64,000 nucleotides of DNA, taken from the NCBI GenBank assembly GCA_951640165.1, contig OX621252.1, positions 31,269,934 to 31,333,933 on the forward strand, written 5' to 3'. This document shows, in pieces, positions 55,513 through 64,000 of the stretch (position 1 is the first letter of the stretch; every line of letters begins with the position of its first letter). Position numbers and translations under genes: made by a program. This stretch comes from Pseudoips prasinana. Its lineage: Eukaryota > Arthropoda > Insecta > Lepidoptera > Nolidae. The notes beneath the pieces were generated by a model. That model made no database searches. It saw only the letters and a list, made by a program, of their open reading frames with translations, and was not told where the DNA came from.

Positions 55513-58500
55513 CATCATCATCATCATCATATCAGCCGAAAGACGTCCACTGCTGGACAAAGGCCTCCCCCAAAGATCTCCACAATTGCCGGTCTTGTGC
55601 TATTCGCATCCAGCATTTTCCAGCGACCCGCACAAGATCATCGGTCCATCTTGTAGGGGGCCTGCCCACGCTGCGTCTTCCGGTTTGTGGTCGCCACTCG
55701 AGAACCTTTCTGCCCCAACGGCCGTCGGCTCTACGAGCTATGTGCCCTGCCCACTGCCACTTCAACTTGGCAATTCTTCGGGCTATGTCGGTGACTTTGG
55801 TTTGCCTGCGGATTTCGACATTTCTGATGCGATCCCGCAGGGAAACTCCGAGCATAGCCCTCTCCATTGCTCTTTGGGTGACCTTGTGCCTTCTAATAAG
55901 GCCCATAGTGAGCGAACACGTCTCTGTTCCGTATGTCATCACTGGCAACACACACTGGTCGAAGACTTTCGACTTGAGACACTGCGGTATTTTGGACGAG
56001 AAGATGTTACGTAGCTTCCCGAACGCTGCCCAGCCGAGTTGGATTCTACGATTGACCTCCTTCTCGAAGTTGGACCTACCTAGTTGGATGGTCTGTCCTA
56101 GGTAAATATAGTTCTCTACAACTTCGAGTGCAGAGTCACCAACTTTCAATTGAGTGGGTGCAACATGGACGTTTGACATGATTTTCGTCTTATCCATGTT
56201 CATTTTCAGACCCACTTGTTGAGAGACTCTGCTGAGGTCATCGAGCATTGTACCGAGGTCTTCCATGGTCTCAGCCATGACTACGATATCATCGGCAAAT
56301 CGAAGGTGAGTGATGTACTCGCCATTGACATTGATGCCAAAGCCTTTCCAGTCCAGAAGCTTGAAGACGTCTTCCAATGCAGCGGTGAACAGTTTCGGAG
56401 ATATAACATCTCCCTGTCACACGCCTCGCTGCAAGTGGATAGGTTTCGAGATCTGGTCCTGGAGTCGCACTGACATAGTGGCGTTTTCATACAAACACTT
56501 TATCACCTCGATATACCGGTAGTCAATTTGGCACCTTATGAGAGACCTCAGCACGGCCCATGTTTCCATAGAATCGAAGGCTTTCTCATAGTCGACAAAC
56601 GCTAAGCACAGTGGCTTGTTATACTCTTCGGTCTTCTGTATAACTTGCCGCAGCGTATGTATGTGGTCTATGGTGCTAAAGCCTTTTCGGAAACCGGCTT
56701 GTTCGGGAGGCTGGAAGTCGTCAAACCTGCGCGCGAGACGGTTCGTAACGACCCTCGAAAACAACTTGTAAACATGGCTCAGCAGTGTGATGGGTCTATA
56801 ATTCTTCAATAGGGTCTTGTCGCCCTTTTTGAAGAAGAGCACCACCACACTTCTGTGCCATGCTTGTGGCGTTTGACCATCTAGTATGACGGAGTTAAAT
56901 AACTTCTGAAGGGCCCGTAGGATTGGTGTACCACCCGCCTTCAGAAGCTCTGCTGTAACTCCATCATCACCAGGCGCCTTGTTGTTCTTGAGTTGTTTGA
57001 GAGCCATTCTAATCTCGTACAGGCTGACGTCCGGGATGTCTTTGGTGTAGTGTCGGGTTAGTCGTGCTCTGGGATCTGAGGCATGACTTTTGACAGGTGG
57101 CTGTGTTGTCGTATATAACTGTCCGTAGAACTTCTCGATCTCTCCCAGCAACTCAGGTTTAGACGTGACGATTCTACCATCCTCAGTCTTCAGCTTCGTC
57201 AGTTGGCTCTGTCCAACAGACAGAGCTCTTGCGAACACTTTAGAGCCTTTGTTCCGCTCGATAGCCTCTTTAATACTAATTGTATTAAATTGCCGCGTGT
57301 CGTGAGTCAAAGACTTTGAGATCTGTCTGTTGAGCTGCCGATATCTGGTAGCATCATCTGAGGATGTCAGAACCATTTTCCGTCTATCTTCCATAAGTTG
57401 CAGGGTAAAGTCAGAGATCTTTTTAGTTCTGTTTGTACGACGGGCCTTGAAGACCCAGCCGTATGGACAGCTTCTACGAGCCTGTCATAGTATGAGTCCA
57501 CTTCCTCGCAGTCTGCTAGGCATTCGAAACGGTTTTGCAGTTCGAGCTGAAATGGTTCGGGGTTTTGGACGTGGATAGGTAAAGGTCGGAGCGTAGACTT
57601 TATCAGTCGGGACCTCTGGAGTTTGACATTAAGGTTCAATGAGCCTCTGACCAGTCTGTGATCGCTCCTGGTTTTAACCGCATTGATCACGGAGACATCA
57701 TTGAACATCTGTCGTCTCGTCGACAAGATAAAGTCTATCTCATTTTTAGTTTTACCATCGGGGCTCACCCAGGTCCATTTGCGGTGATCCGGCTTCCTGA
57801 AGAAGGAATTCATCATAAAGAGTCCCTCCTTCTCCATGAAGTCGGCCAACATTTGGCCCCGGGGGTTCCGGTCTCCAGTTCCAAATTGCCCCACTCTCAG
57901 CTCATTACCGAATCGTTTGCCCAGCTTCGCGTTAAAGTCCCCCATGACCACAGTGAAATAGGAGTTAGAGGTATGTATGGCTCTGGATATGTCCTCATAC
58001 ATAACCTCGACTTCATCGTCGGAGTGTGTCGAAGTGGGTGCGTATACCTGTATAACCTTCAACGAATACCGCTTGGTGATTCTGAGTATAAGGTACGCAA
58101 CCCTCGTCGACCCACTCTCGATTTTCACTAGGTTGTTCACGAGGGACTTGTGGACTATGAACCCGACACCACCTTGGGATATTTGGTCACCCTCCCGGTA
58201 ATAGAGCAGGTTCCCGGATTTCAGTATTATCGAGTCCTCCCCCTCTCTTCGGACTTCAGATAATCCTACAATATCCCAATGTAACCTGCTCAATTCTTCC
58301 TCCAGTTCGGTTATCTTCTGGTCGGACCGCAGTGTACGTGTGTTATATGTTGCCAGGGCCAGAGATCGTCGGTGTTGGTAACGCGGAATCTGCCGGGGAT
58401 TCTTAGCACCCCCTGCCCTGCCGTAACCACGGCTGTTACCACGGCTGGGAATAGCAGGGCTGCCGGGGACTGGGGGCCGCGGTTTGGTTGTGTCCATCAT

Positions 58501-58684
58501 TTGAGGGGATTTGCCATAATCGCCACGCTTGGCAGACGGGTTGGCGATCGCAGTAAGGTGGACATGCTACTCAGGAGAACGCTGCTGCCCGTTCTCTGGT
58601 GTATATATTTCCCTCGGGACGACTTTTACGTCCCCTCACGGGATGAGAGGGGGTGGTGATATTCTTAGGCCGTCACCACACAGC
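55513..58684 (-). mobile_element. near full-length RTE-clade LINE
   Basis: 3,172 bp on the - strand. AGATCAGATTAATCTTT (17 bp, perfect) is repeated at 55496-55512 and 58685-58701. The 3' end is a short (CAT)n tail read from the + strand. The 184-bp 5' leader (58501-58684) ends CACACAGC. The length suits RTE elements, which encode one protein with endonuclease and RT and have a very short 3' untranslated region. The perfect duplication indicates insertion in the recent past. It is the reference for the many short RTE and mini-RTE fragments in the window. Confidence 0.93.
55532..58500 (-). pseudogene. RTE ORF: endonuclease plus reverse transcriptase, two lesions
   Basis: The frame from 58500 encodes the AP-like endonuclease: ATYNTRTLRSDQKI, DIVGLSEVRRE (catalytic Glu), VVMGDFNAKLG, NEIDFILSTRR and RSDHRLVRG (SDH). 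A frameshift near 57435-57455 moves the reading into the RT frame: MEDRRKMVLTSSDD, NNKAPGDDGVTAELLK, PITLLSHVYKLF, QAGFRKGFSTIDHI, FVDYEKAFDSM. A TGA at 56417-56419, probably a C-to-T change in a CGA codon, then interrupts the sequence. The same frame resumes with QGDVIS, HLRFADDIVVMAE (FADD at about 56290) and the RTE C-terminal region (AKLKWQWAGHIARR, WMRIAQDRQLWRSLGEAFVQ). Only these two lesions are apparent to me, so the source element was probably active shortly before. This copy cannot make the full protein. Confidence 0.9.
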
Positions 58685-58701
58685 AGATCAGATTAATCTT
58701 T

Positions 58702-59562
58702 ACAAGCAAATAATCTCATGTAATTGTAAATCTAAATGAACGACTGAAATTTTGCACTTGATTGTAGTTAATACTAATTGACCAAGTATTTTTTTCTTTA
58801 TGTATATCATTAAGGAACCTAAAGGTCTATAATTATAAAATATTTATTATGTAAGCATATATTTGTATGACTGTTTGTTTCTAAATAATAAATAAATAAA
58901 TATGTATATTAGAAAATTATGAAGGTCCAGTTGGTACAAGACCCGTTCTGAGCCCATTCAGACTTTTCTACCCTAGCCATGGTACTGGTAGATGAGACAT
59001 TTACAAGTGGAATATTTCCTTAGTATTTTATATTTCTTTTAGTAGGTATCTTCAACATCAACCATACTCTCTTAAACTAAGACAGATCTGAAAGCAGAAC
59101 ATTAATAAAAAGGCCGCTTCAAAGGTTGCCTAGCAACCATTTATTTCAGTTAGCTAGTGAAAACATTTCGCGCTCAACTGTTGACTGGAGAAAGCTTTGC
59201 TCATCTTTTGTTCCAATTTTGATGTACTATTGTGACAAAACCAAGTATGTTTTTGTGTGGAAGTAATTAATGAGCATAGTGTTATGCTTTTTGTATGTTT
59301 GTGAAGAATGGAAGTCTGAAGTCATCTAAGTTCAAGTGGCAAAAAACTTGGAGTAATTATGCGAACTACCTTAAGACAAATTAGTCATTATAAGAGAACC
59401 GTATAAGAATTGGACAAAAACACAATTGCTGAGAATAGCGTTTACAGTCAACCTTAAGAGGTTAAGTCTTAAGTCTAGCTAATAAAACTGGAGCTATAAA
59501 AGCATGCAAAGGCCAGAGAGGTTCGAACCACGGATCAGGGAAAATCTCTCGCTTTCCACGCA
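58702..59562. other. unassigned sequence
   Basis: AT-rich. B-box-like GGTTCGAACCACGG at about 59520 with no clear A box may be a SINE relic. Confidence 0.4.
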
Positions 59563-59574
59563 CAGCTTCGCAGT

Positions 59575-60079
59575 CATCATCATCATAACAGCTGTCAAAA
59601 GTCTACTGCTAGACAGAAGCCTCCCCAAGAATCTTTTAGGGCGATATGCCGTAATCGCCACTCTTGGCAGACGGGTTGACGACGCAGTATGATGGTATAG
59701 GACGCTGCTGCCCGTCCTCTGGTAGATATTTGGTGTGTGGTGACTTTTTTTTTATGTCAGAGGTCGATAAACGAGCAAGTGGGTCACCTGATGGTAAGTG
59801 ATCACCGCTGACCGTGGACACTCGCAATACCAGAGGAGTTGCGTTGCCGGCCTTTAAGAGTCAGCAAACAAGTGTTGCTGACCCTTCCCCGCCATCCCGA
59901 TGACCTCTGGCGACCTTACTCACACTCAGAAACACAACATTAAATTATTATTGTTATTATTAAGGAATGTCTTCTGTGAGGTACTTCCCCAGTCGGGCTG
60001 CTCAAACTGTGGTGAATATCAGAATATCATTAACCCATCTCATCGCGTGGGGGGCATAGAAGTCGACCCGATGGAATAG
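59575..60079 (-). mobile_element. mini-RTE with inverted 5' part and a nested retroelement
   Basis: CAGCTTCGCAGT is repeated at 59563-59574 and 60080-60091. The left part (59575-about 59731) is - strand: RTE 3' end, then a direct jump to the RTE leader (ATGCCGTAATCGCCACTCTT). The right part is + strand: GGTGTGTGGTGAC (RTE 5' terminus, about 59732-59744), interrupted, then ATCTCATCGCGTGG and AGTCGACCCGATGGAAT. So the 5' portion is inverted relative to the 3' portion, as in twin-primed LINE insertions. Confidence 0.8.
59744..60007 (-). mobile_element. retroelement fragment with CACCTGATGGTAAGTGATC
   Basis: 264 bp beginning with a T run (poly(A) of a - strand element). It contains CACCTGATGGTAAGTGATCA and GTTGCGTTGCCGGCCTTTAA, a pattern I recognise as common in Lepidoptera. 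TGTGGTGA is repeated at 59736-59743 and 60008-60015. It lies inside the inverted part of the mini-RTE. Confidence 0.8.
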
Positions 60080-60374
60080 CAGCTTCGCAGTATATAGATA
60101 GAAATAGGCATTGTTTTGATCTTGGGTTACATAACGGATTTTTTAATAATAAAATACAACTCACGTTACTAGCTAATAATGTAGACTTCTATAAAAAAAA
60201 AAAATGTAAAGTCGTTTTTGAATTAATCGAATATAATCTTTTCTCAAACGAGAAATCTAATCGTTTCTCCTTATAATATTAGTACGCAAATAATTTTGTA
60301 GAACGGAAAACAATTAACCAGTCTTGTAAACACTAAAAGGCAGGATATAAATACGATTTCACGTGCTGGTTTTC

Positions 60375-60598
60375 ATTTGGTTGTGGGTTTGATTCCCACC
60401 CAGGACAGATATTTGTGTACATGAACATATCTGTTTGTCGTGAATTTGTGTGTAATTATCTATATAAGTATGAATTTTCAAAAGTATATAGGTATGTAAT
60501 ACGAGTATATCAGTTATCTAGTTTCTATAGTACAAGCTCTGCTTAGTTGGGGATCACATGGCCGTGTGTGAATAATGTCACCGGATATTATTATTATT
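60375..60598 (+). repeat. SINE-B
   Basis: B-box-like GGTTTGATTCCCACCCAGG, then ATATTTGTGTACATGAACAT, AGTACAAGCTCTGCTTAG, GATCACATGGCCGTGTGTG and an ATT tail. The A-box half is missing or diverged. Confidence 0.75.
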
Positions 60599-61279
60599 TA
60601 AAAAAGACGAACAAGGTAAATACAGTTAAATTGCTGAAGTTTGTTCATTAAATGTATATGAAATTCAAACTACTTCAATCCGCATACCCAAAGCTCAATA
60701 CGAACCCACAGATTTCTAACTAAACAGTGACCGAGAAATTATTACTGAATATTCCATTGAAACACGTTTCCGCTGTTTTGCGACCTTCACAAGCAATAAA
60801 AGTGTTTAATTAGTCAAAATCAATTCAAAGCGGTAATTGTTCGCTGCAAAGCAGCAACGATAAATCTAAAGGAGATCGTGTTTTGAATTAAACAATAGAT
60901 ATAGACCCAAAATAATGAATAGGACCCTTAGGTAATATTATAGGCCCTTTCCTCTTGGGTTGTGTTGGTTTTCCGGTTGTGTAAACGAATTTTACGCGGC
61001 TAACCGAACATACGAATGTCTGTTCGAAATTGAGACTTGTCAACATGAAAATACGACTCAAATTAACATACAATAGGAGTTGGCTAGTCAAGTAAGTACT
61101 TGCGTTAATATTTTAATTCTGTTTTCGAAATTTAAAGTTACTATATTCATTGCCCGCATCTTAATCCGCGTTTTGAAATGTTTCTGGAAAAATCTATTAA
61201 TTTCCTTGGGCTGTACTGTCTTCCATGCTCAATATATTACATTTCTGGTCAATTGTTTCAGAAGTAAGAGGGGGAAGTT
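60599..61279. other. unassigned sequence
   Basis: AT-rich. A 112-codon + frame (61080-61418) runs into SINE-C and shows no domain. Confidence 0.4.
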
Positions 61280-61665
61280 GGCTGGCCTAGTCCAGTACTT
61301 ATTGCCCCTGATTGAAAAAGTTCGTTCCCCACTCAGGAAAAATATTTGTGTAATGAGTATGATTATTTGTTCTGTGAGTTTAATTTATCTAATATGGATA
61401 GTGTTTAGAAATATATAAGTACTACCTGTGCCCCGTGGTTTTACCCGCGTTAAACTTTATAAATTATAGCTTTTGTGTAAATCCAGGGTGTAAGCTAACT
61501 CCATACCAAATTTCAGAAACTTTTACCTTTATAATATTAGGGTGATGATAGTATTATGAAATATATAAGTATGTCCATCAGTTGCCTAGTTGTCACAATA
61601 CAGGATAGGATAACTAGTAAGGGATCAGATGGTAGTTTATCAATTATCCCAAGATATTCAAAATC
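61280..61665 (+). repeat. SINE-C interrupted by an RTE-like fragment
   Basis: The head (TTGAAAAAGTTCGTTCCCCA) and body run to 61421. The remainder (TATGTCCATCAGTTGCCTAG, GTTGTCACAATACAGG, ATCCCAAGATATT) resumes at 61559. AAATATATAAGTA is doubled across the insertion. Confidence 0.75.
61422..61558 (+). mobile_element. RTE-like 3' repeat fragment (GTGCCCCG type)
   Basis: 137 bp starting CTACCTGTGCCCCGTGGTTT. AAATATATAAGTA is repeated at 61409-61421 and 61559-61571. It shares its first 60 bp with 868 and 17318 but ends differently (CCTTTATAATATTAGGGTGA). This is independent proof that the family moves as a retroelement. Confidence 0.85.
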
Positions 61666-61669
61666 TATA

Positions 61670-61803
61670 CAAATTATAGATACATTATGACCAGACACAG
61701 AACAAGTAATCATGCTCATCACAGAAAGATTTGTCTGGGGTGGGAATCGAGCCCACAACGTCTGGTTTAGCGACCTACTCATTAGACCAACAGGCAGCCG
61801 TTT
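61670..61803 (-). repeat. SINE-C, inverted neighbour
   Basis: ATTATGACCAGACACAGAAC, AATCATGCTCATCACAG and B-box complement GGGAATCGAGCCC, in - orientation. It lies tail to tail with the copy just left. Confidence 0.65.
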
Positions 61804-63118
61804 TTACCACATTTAGACATCTAGTAGTTTCATTTCAAAATGACAGTATTAAGCATCTTCTACACGGTTTCAAACCAACGTCCCAATAGAGGTCACCCTG
61901 GTGGTTGCCATCCATCTAGACTGCGCAACTGCATGGCACAATTCAAACACAACATGGAACAACTCAAACAACAACCGTGTAGAATAAAATAAAATAAATA
62001 AAAAAGGCTTTTGATCACGTAGACTTTAAAAAAGCGCTTGTAAATAGTCAGAACATGTTTGTAGTAATACAGTTATTATTTCTAGTTACTTATTACAGAT
62101 ATTTAGGTACACGGAATGTTAAAACATTTATACAATTTATTTTATAATAGTAGTGATATTTAGCTAGCTTGTATTAAGTTATTGTCCAAGATTATGTTTA
62201 TGTTTAATTATTAAAATTTATATTTTACTACATATTGTCTGAATGACAATATGTAGTAAATAGGAGATGCTTTACGCGTCCTCTGATGTTCGGAAACGTC
62301 ATCCGTCTGTGCACTGAGCGTTCGCAACTTCGTTGATCGATTATGCAATCATAACTGATATCAAAGCCTTTATACTGCTTTTTTTTCAAAACTATATCGT
62401 ATAGCCTACTAAACTAAACTTAATTGTGATGAAAGTACTCTTGATAAGAACATTATACGAACCATTTTGAACGAGTACACTGCGAACCATATTCTAAGCG
62501 GATTCAAAACAATCAAATCCTTCATAATTCCGAACTCATCCGAAGACTCCCGAAACATCCCGAAGTAAATTAATTTACCAAAATTTGTATTTCTATGAAT
62601 AATTATATTATGGACCGTTGATTCCGCATGTGAGGTATAATTGAATTTCGAACGACGTTAGATGAATTTGTCGCCATCTATTATGAAATAAGGGTACTAG
62701 GCTGAATGGATTAATGGGCCTGAATCATGGAAGCGTATTTTATCTTACCCGTCGATATAATTATGTTCTTCCATGCGTTTGGATGTCATTATTTTGTTAA
62801 TATTATCATGTATGGTGTTTATTATTCCTATGGAAGATACATTGTGATAGTAGGCGTTAATTTATTTTTAGATAATGTCTTGTAAGTTATTTTTATTTAG
62901 GCAAAATTAAGTGGGCGAGAGAGTTCCGCTCGTTTCGTTTATTGTATAAAAGAAATTTTTCGGGCATGATAGGTACCTAGCCTATTCTTTGGTATATTAT
63001 ACCTACAGTCAGGCAACAGGCGCGTAGGTGGTACTGTTAGTGGCATTATTCAGTTGTCGGCAACCTTTTAACCCTTCTCCATTGAGCTGTTCCGGAAGGA
63101 ATTCTGTAAGGTCTTGGT
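61804..63118. other. unassigned sequence with one perfect palindrome
   Basis: TTTACTACATATTGTC (62224-62239) and its exact reverse complement (62245-62260) flank a 5-base loop. Otherwise AT-rich without frames or recognised repeats. Confidence 0.45.
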
Positions 63119-63256
63119 ACAGACGCCAGCACATCAAGCTACCCCAATCTGTCAAATTCCCCCAGTTGAAAGTGAACCTTATGCTTATGTGATAAAGTTG
63201 AAAATCTATAAAAGAAATTTGACAGATTGGAGTAGCTGGATGTGCTGGCGTCTTCG
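63119..63256. mobile_element. MITE family M3, copy 3 (opposite orientation)
   Basis: ACAGACGCCAGCACATCAAG at the left and TGGATGTGCTGGCGTCTTC at the right. The centre TGAACCTTATGCTTATGTG is the reverse complement of the centre in copies 1 and 2. Confidence 0.85.
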
Positions 63257-63359
63257 GCGTCGACGATTTAATTATATTATTTTAATGAAACCTAACCTAA
63301 GCAACATTTGTACGCCATGTAGCAATAGTAAACATGCCCCTAAATACCAACTCGACCCA

Positions 63360-63690
63360 CTTGACTCACTCTAAAGGCGTGCTATTAGAATCGTTGGGGA
63401 TTCCAATCTTACGGACAGACTGGAGTCGTAAGACCAGTGGAGAGACTTTGGATCTCTCTGCGTCCATCGTCCCCTTTTTATCATCGCACCACGCGCACTT
63501 GCAGTAGGATTCATCCGTACCACCTGGAAACGATCTCGTCAACGGTTCGCTTTCAGCGTTCATACATCCCACGTACGTGCAGGCTCTGTAATGAATTACC
63601 TGCTGCGGTGTTTCCCCAGCGCTACGACATGTCCTTCTTCAAACGAGGTTTAAAAATAGTATTAATCCCACGGTAGGCAGCGGTTTGCTG
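63360..63690 (+). pseudogene. LINE polymerase C-terminal fragment
   Basis: RAIRIVGDSNLTDRLES is readable, then a stop. The 79-codon frame 63437-63676 reads STVRFQRSYIPRTCRLCNEL and PAAVFPQRYDMSFFKRGL. This C-terminal end (TVRFxRSFxPRTxxLWNxLP) is familiar from insect Jockey/CR1-group LINEs. At least one stop and one frame change, with internal loss likely between 63420 and 63460. Confidence 0.75.
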
Positions 63691-63724
63691 GGCCCCCTGG
63701 CACTGCGAATGTCCATGAGCAGCG

Positions 63725-64000
63725 GTACAAAAGCAATAAAAAATGTACACCATAAAAATAATAATATGACATGAGATATTACACAGACAAGTTGTACAAA
63801 GGGCGGTCTTATCGCTTACAGCGATCTCTTCGAGACAACCTTAGGATGGATAGAAGGTGGACATTAATAATATACTCAAATAGTGTTGTCTGACTAGCTT
63901 TTTGAAAGTTGCTATTGTCTGAGCACGTCTAATTACAATAGGCAAGGCATTCCAAAGTCAAGCTGCGTGTACACTTAAAGAATTTCCCATAAATATAGAT
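63725..64000 (-). pseudogene. LINE polymerase C-terminal fragment (runs off the window)
   Basis: On the - strand, LSVHAA, a stop, LWNALPIVIRRAQTIATFKK, LVRQHYLSIL. This is the same type of C terminus (WNxLPxxIR...FKxxVR) as other LINEs here, with an in-frame TGA... or TAG-type stop at about 63960. A 3' tail rich in ATTATT ends near 63730. It faces the fragment at 63360-63690. Confidence 0.65.

Noticed and set aside
55434..58659. Several + strand frames of 82-223 codons
   Set aside because: They are shadows of the - strand RTE endonuclease/RT gene, and the - strand motifs are unambiguous.

Overview
This window looks like intergenic, transposon-saturated DNA from an insect, most probably a moth or butterfly. 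It is AT-rich. It carries repeat types I recognise from lepidopteran genomes: an RTE-type LINE with a (CAT)n/(ATG)n tail, several tRNA-derived SINEs, the repeat containing GGGTTCCGTAGCC, and the repeat containing CACCTGATGGTAAGTGATC. I found no host gene exon, rRNA, CRISPR or bacterial-style operon. Every long open frame belongs to a mobile element. Host assignment rests on family recognition without database searches.

Left third (1-22,000). The dominant object is a 12.4-kb LTR element (1503-13906) with two nearly identical 3,014-bp direct repeats, a 4-bp AATA target duplication, a purine tract before the 3' repeat and a 6.1-kb internal domain with no gag or pol. This is the layout of a LARD (large retrotransposon derivative). 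Its interior has a tRNA-like SINE head followed by a 78-bp tandem array that repeats a Pol III B-box motif. Downstream are a MITE split by an R1-like LINE, a palindromic MITE, a SINE rearranged into two abutting hairpins, a second R1-like LINE fragment, and a 2.4-kb CR1/Jockey-like LINE inserted inside a SINE.

Middle (22,000-42,000). This holds RTE fragments with intact target duplications, a 5'-truncated LINE with a 500-residue open reverse-transcriptase frame (24904-26784), many MITEs, and a 4.8-kb DNA transposon (36476-41277) inserted in a SINE. That transposon has GGGTGAATTTC inverted ends, a TTTT target duplication, a broken DDE-type transposase and two subterminal arrays of a TATCATATCGGTGGAT-like motif spaced about 20 bp (two helical turns).

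Right third (42,000-64,000). This contains nested LINE fragments, a Harbinger-like 0.9-kb element with TTA target duplication, a near full-length RTE LINE (55513-58684) with a perfect 17-bp target duplication but two visible coding lesions, a 5'-inverted internally deleted RTE derivative, and LINE C-terminal remnants at the right edge. Family labels used below (SINE-A to SINE-E, F, L3, M3, mini-RTE) are local names for this window.
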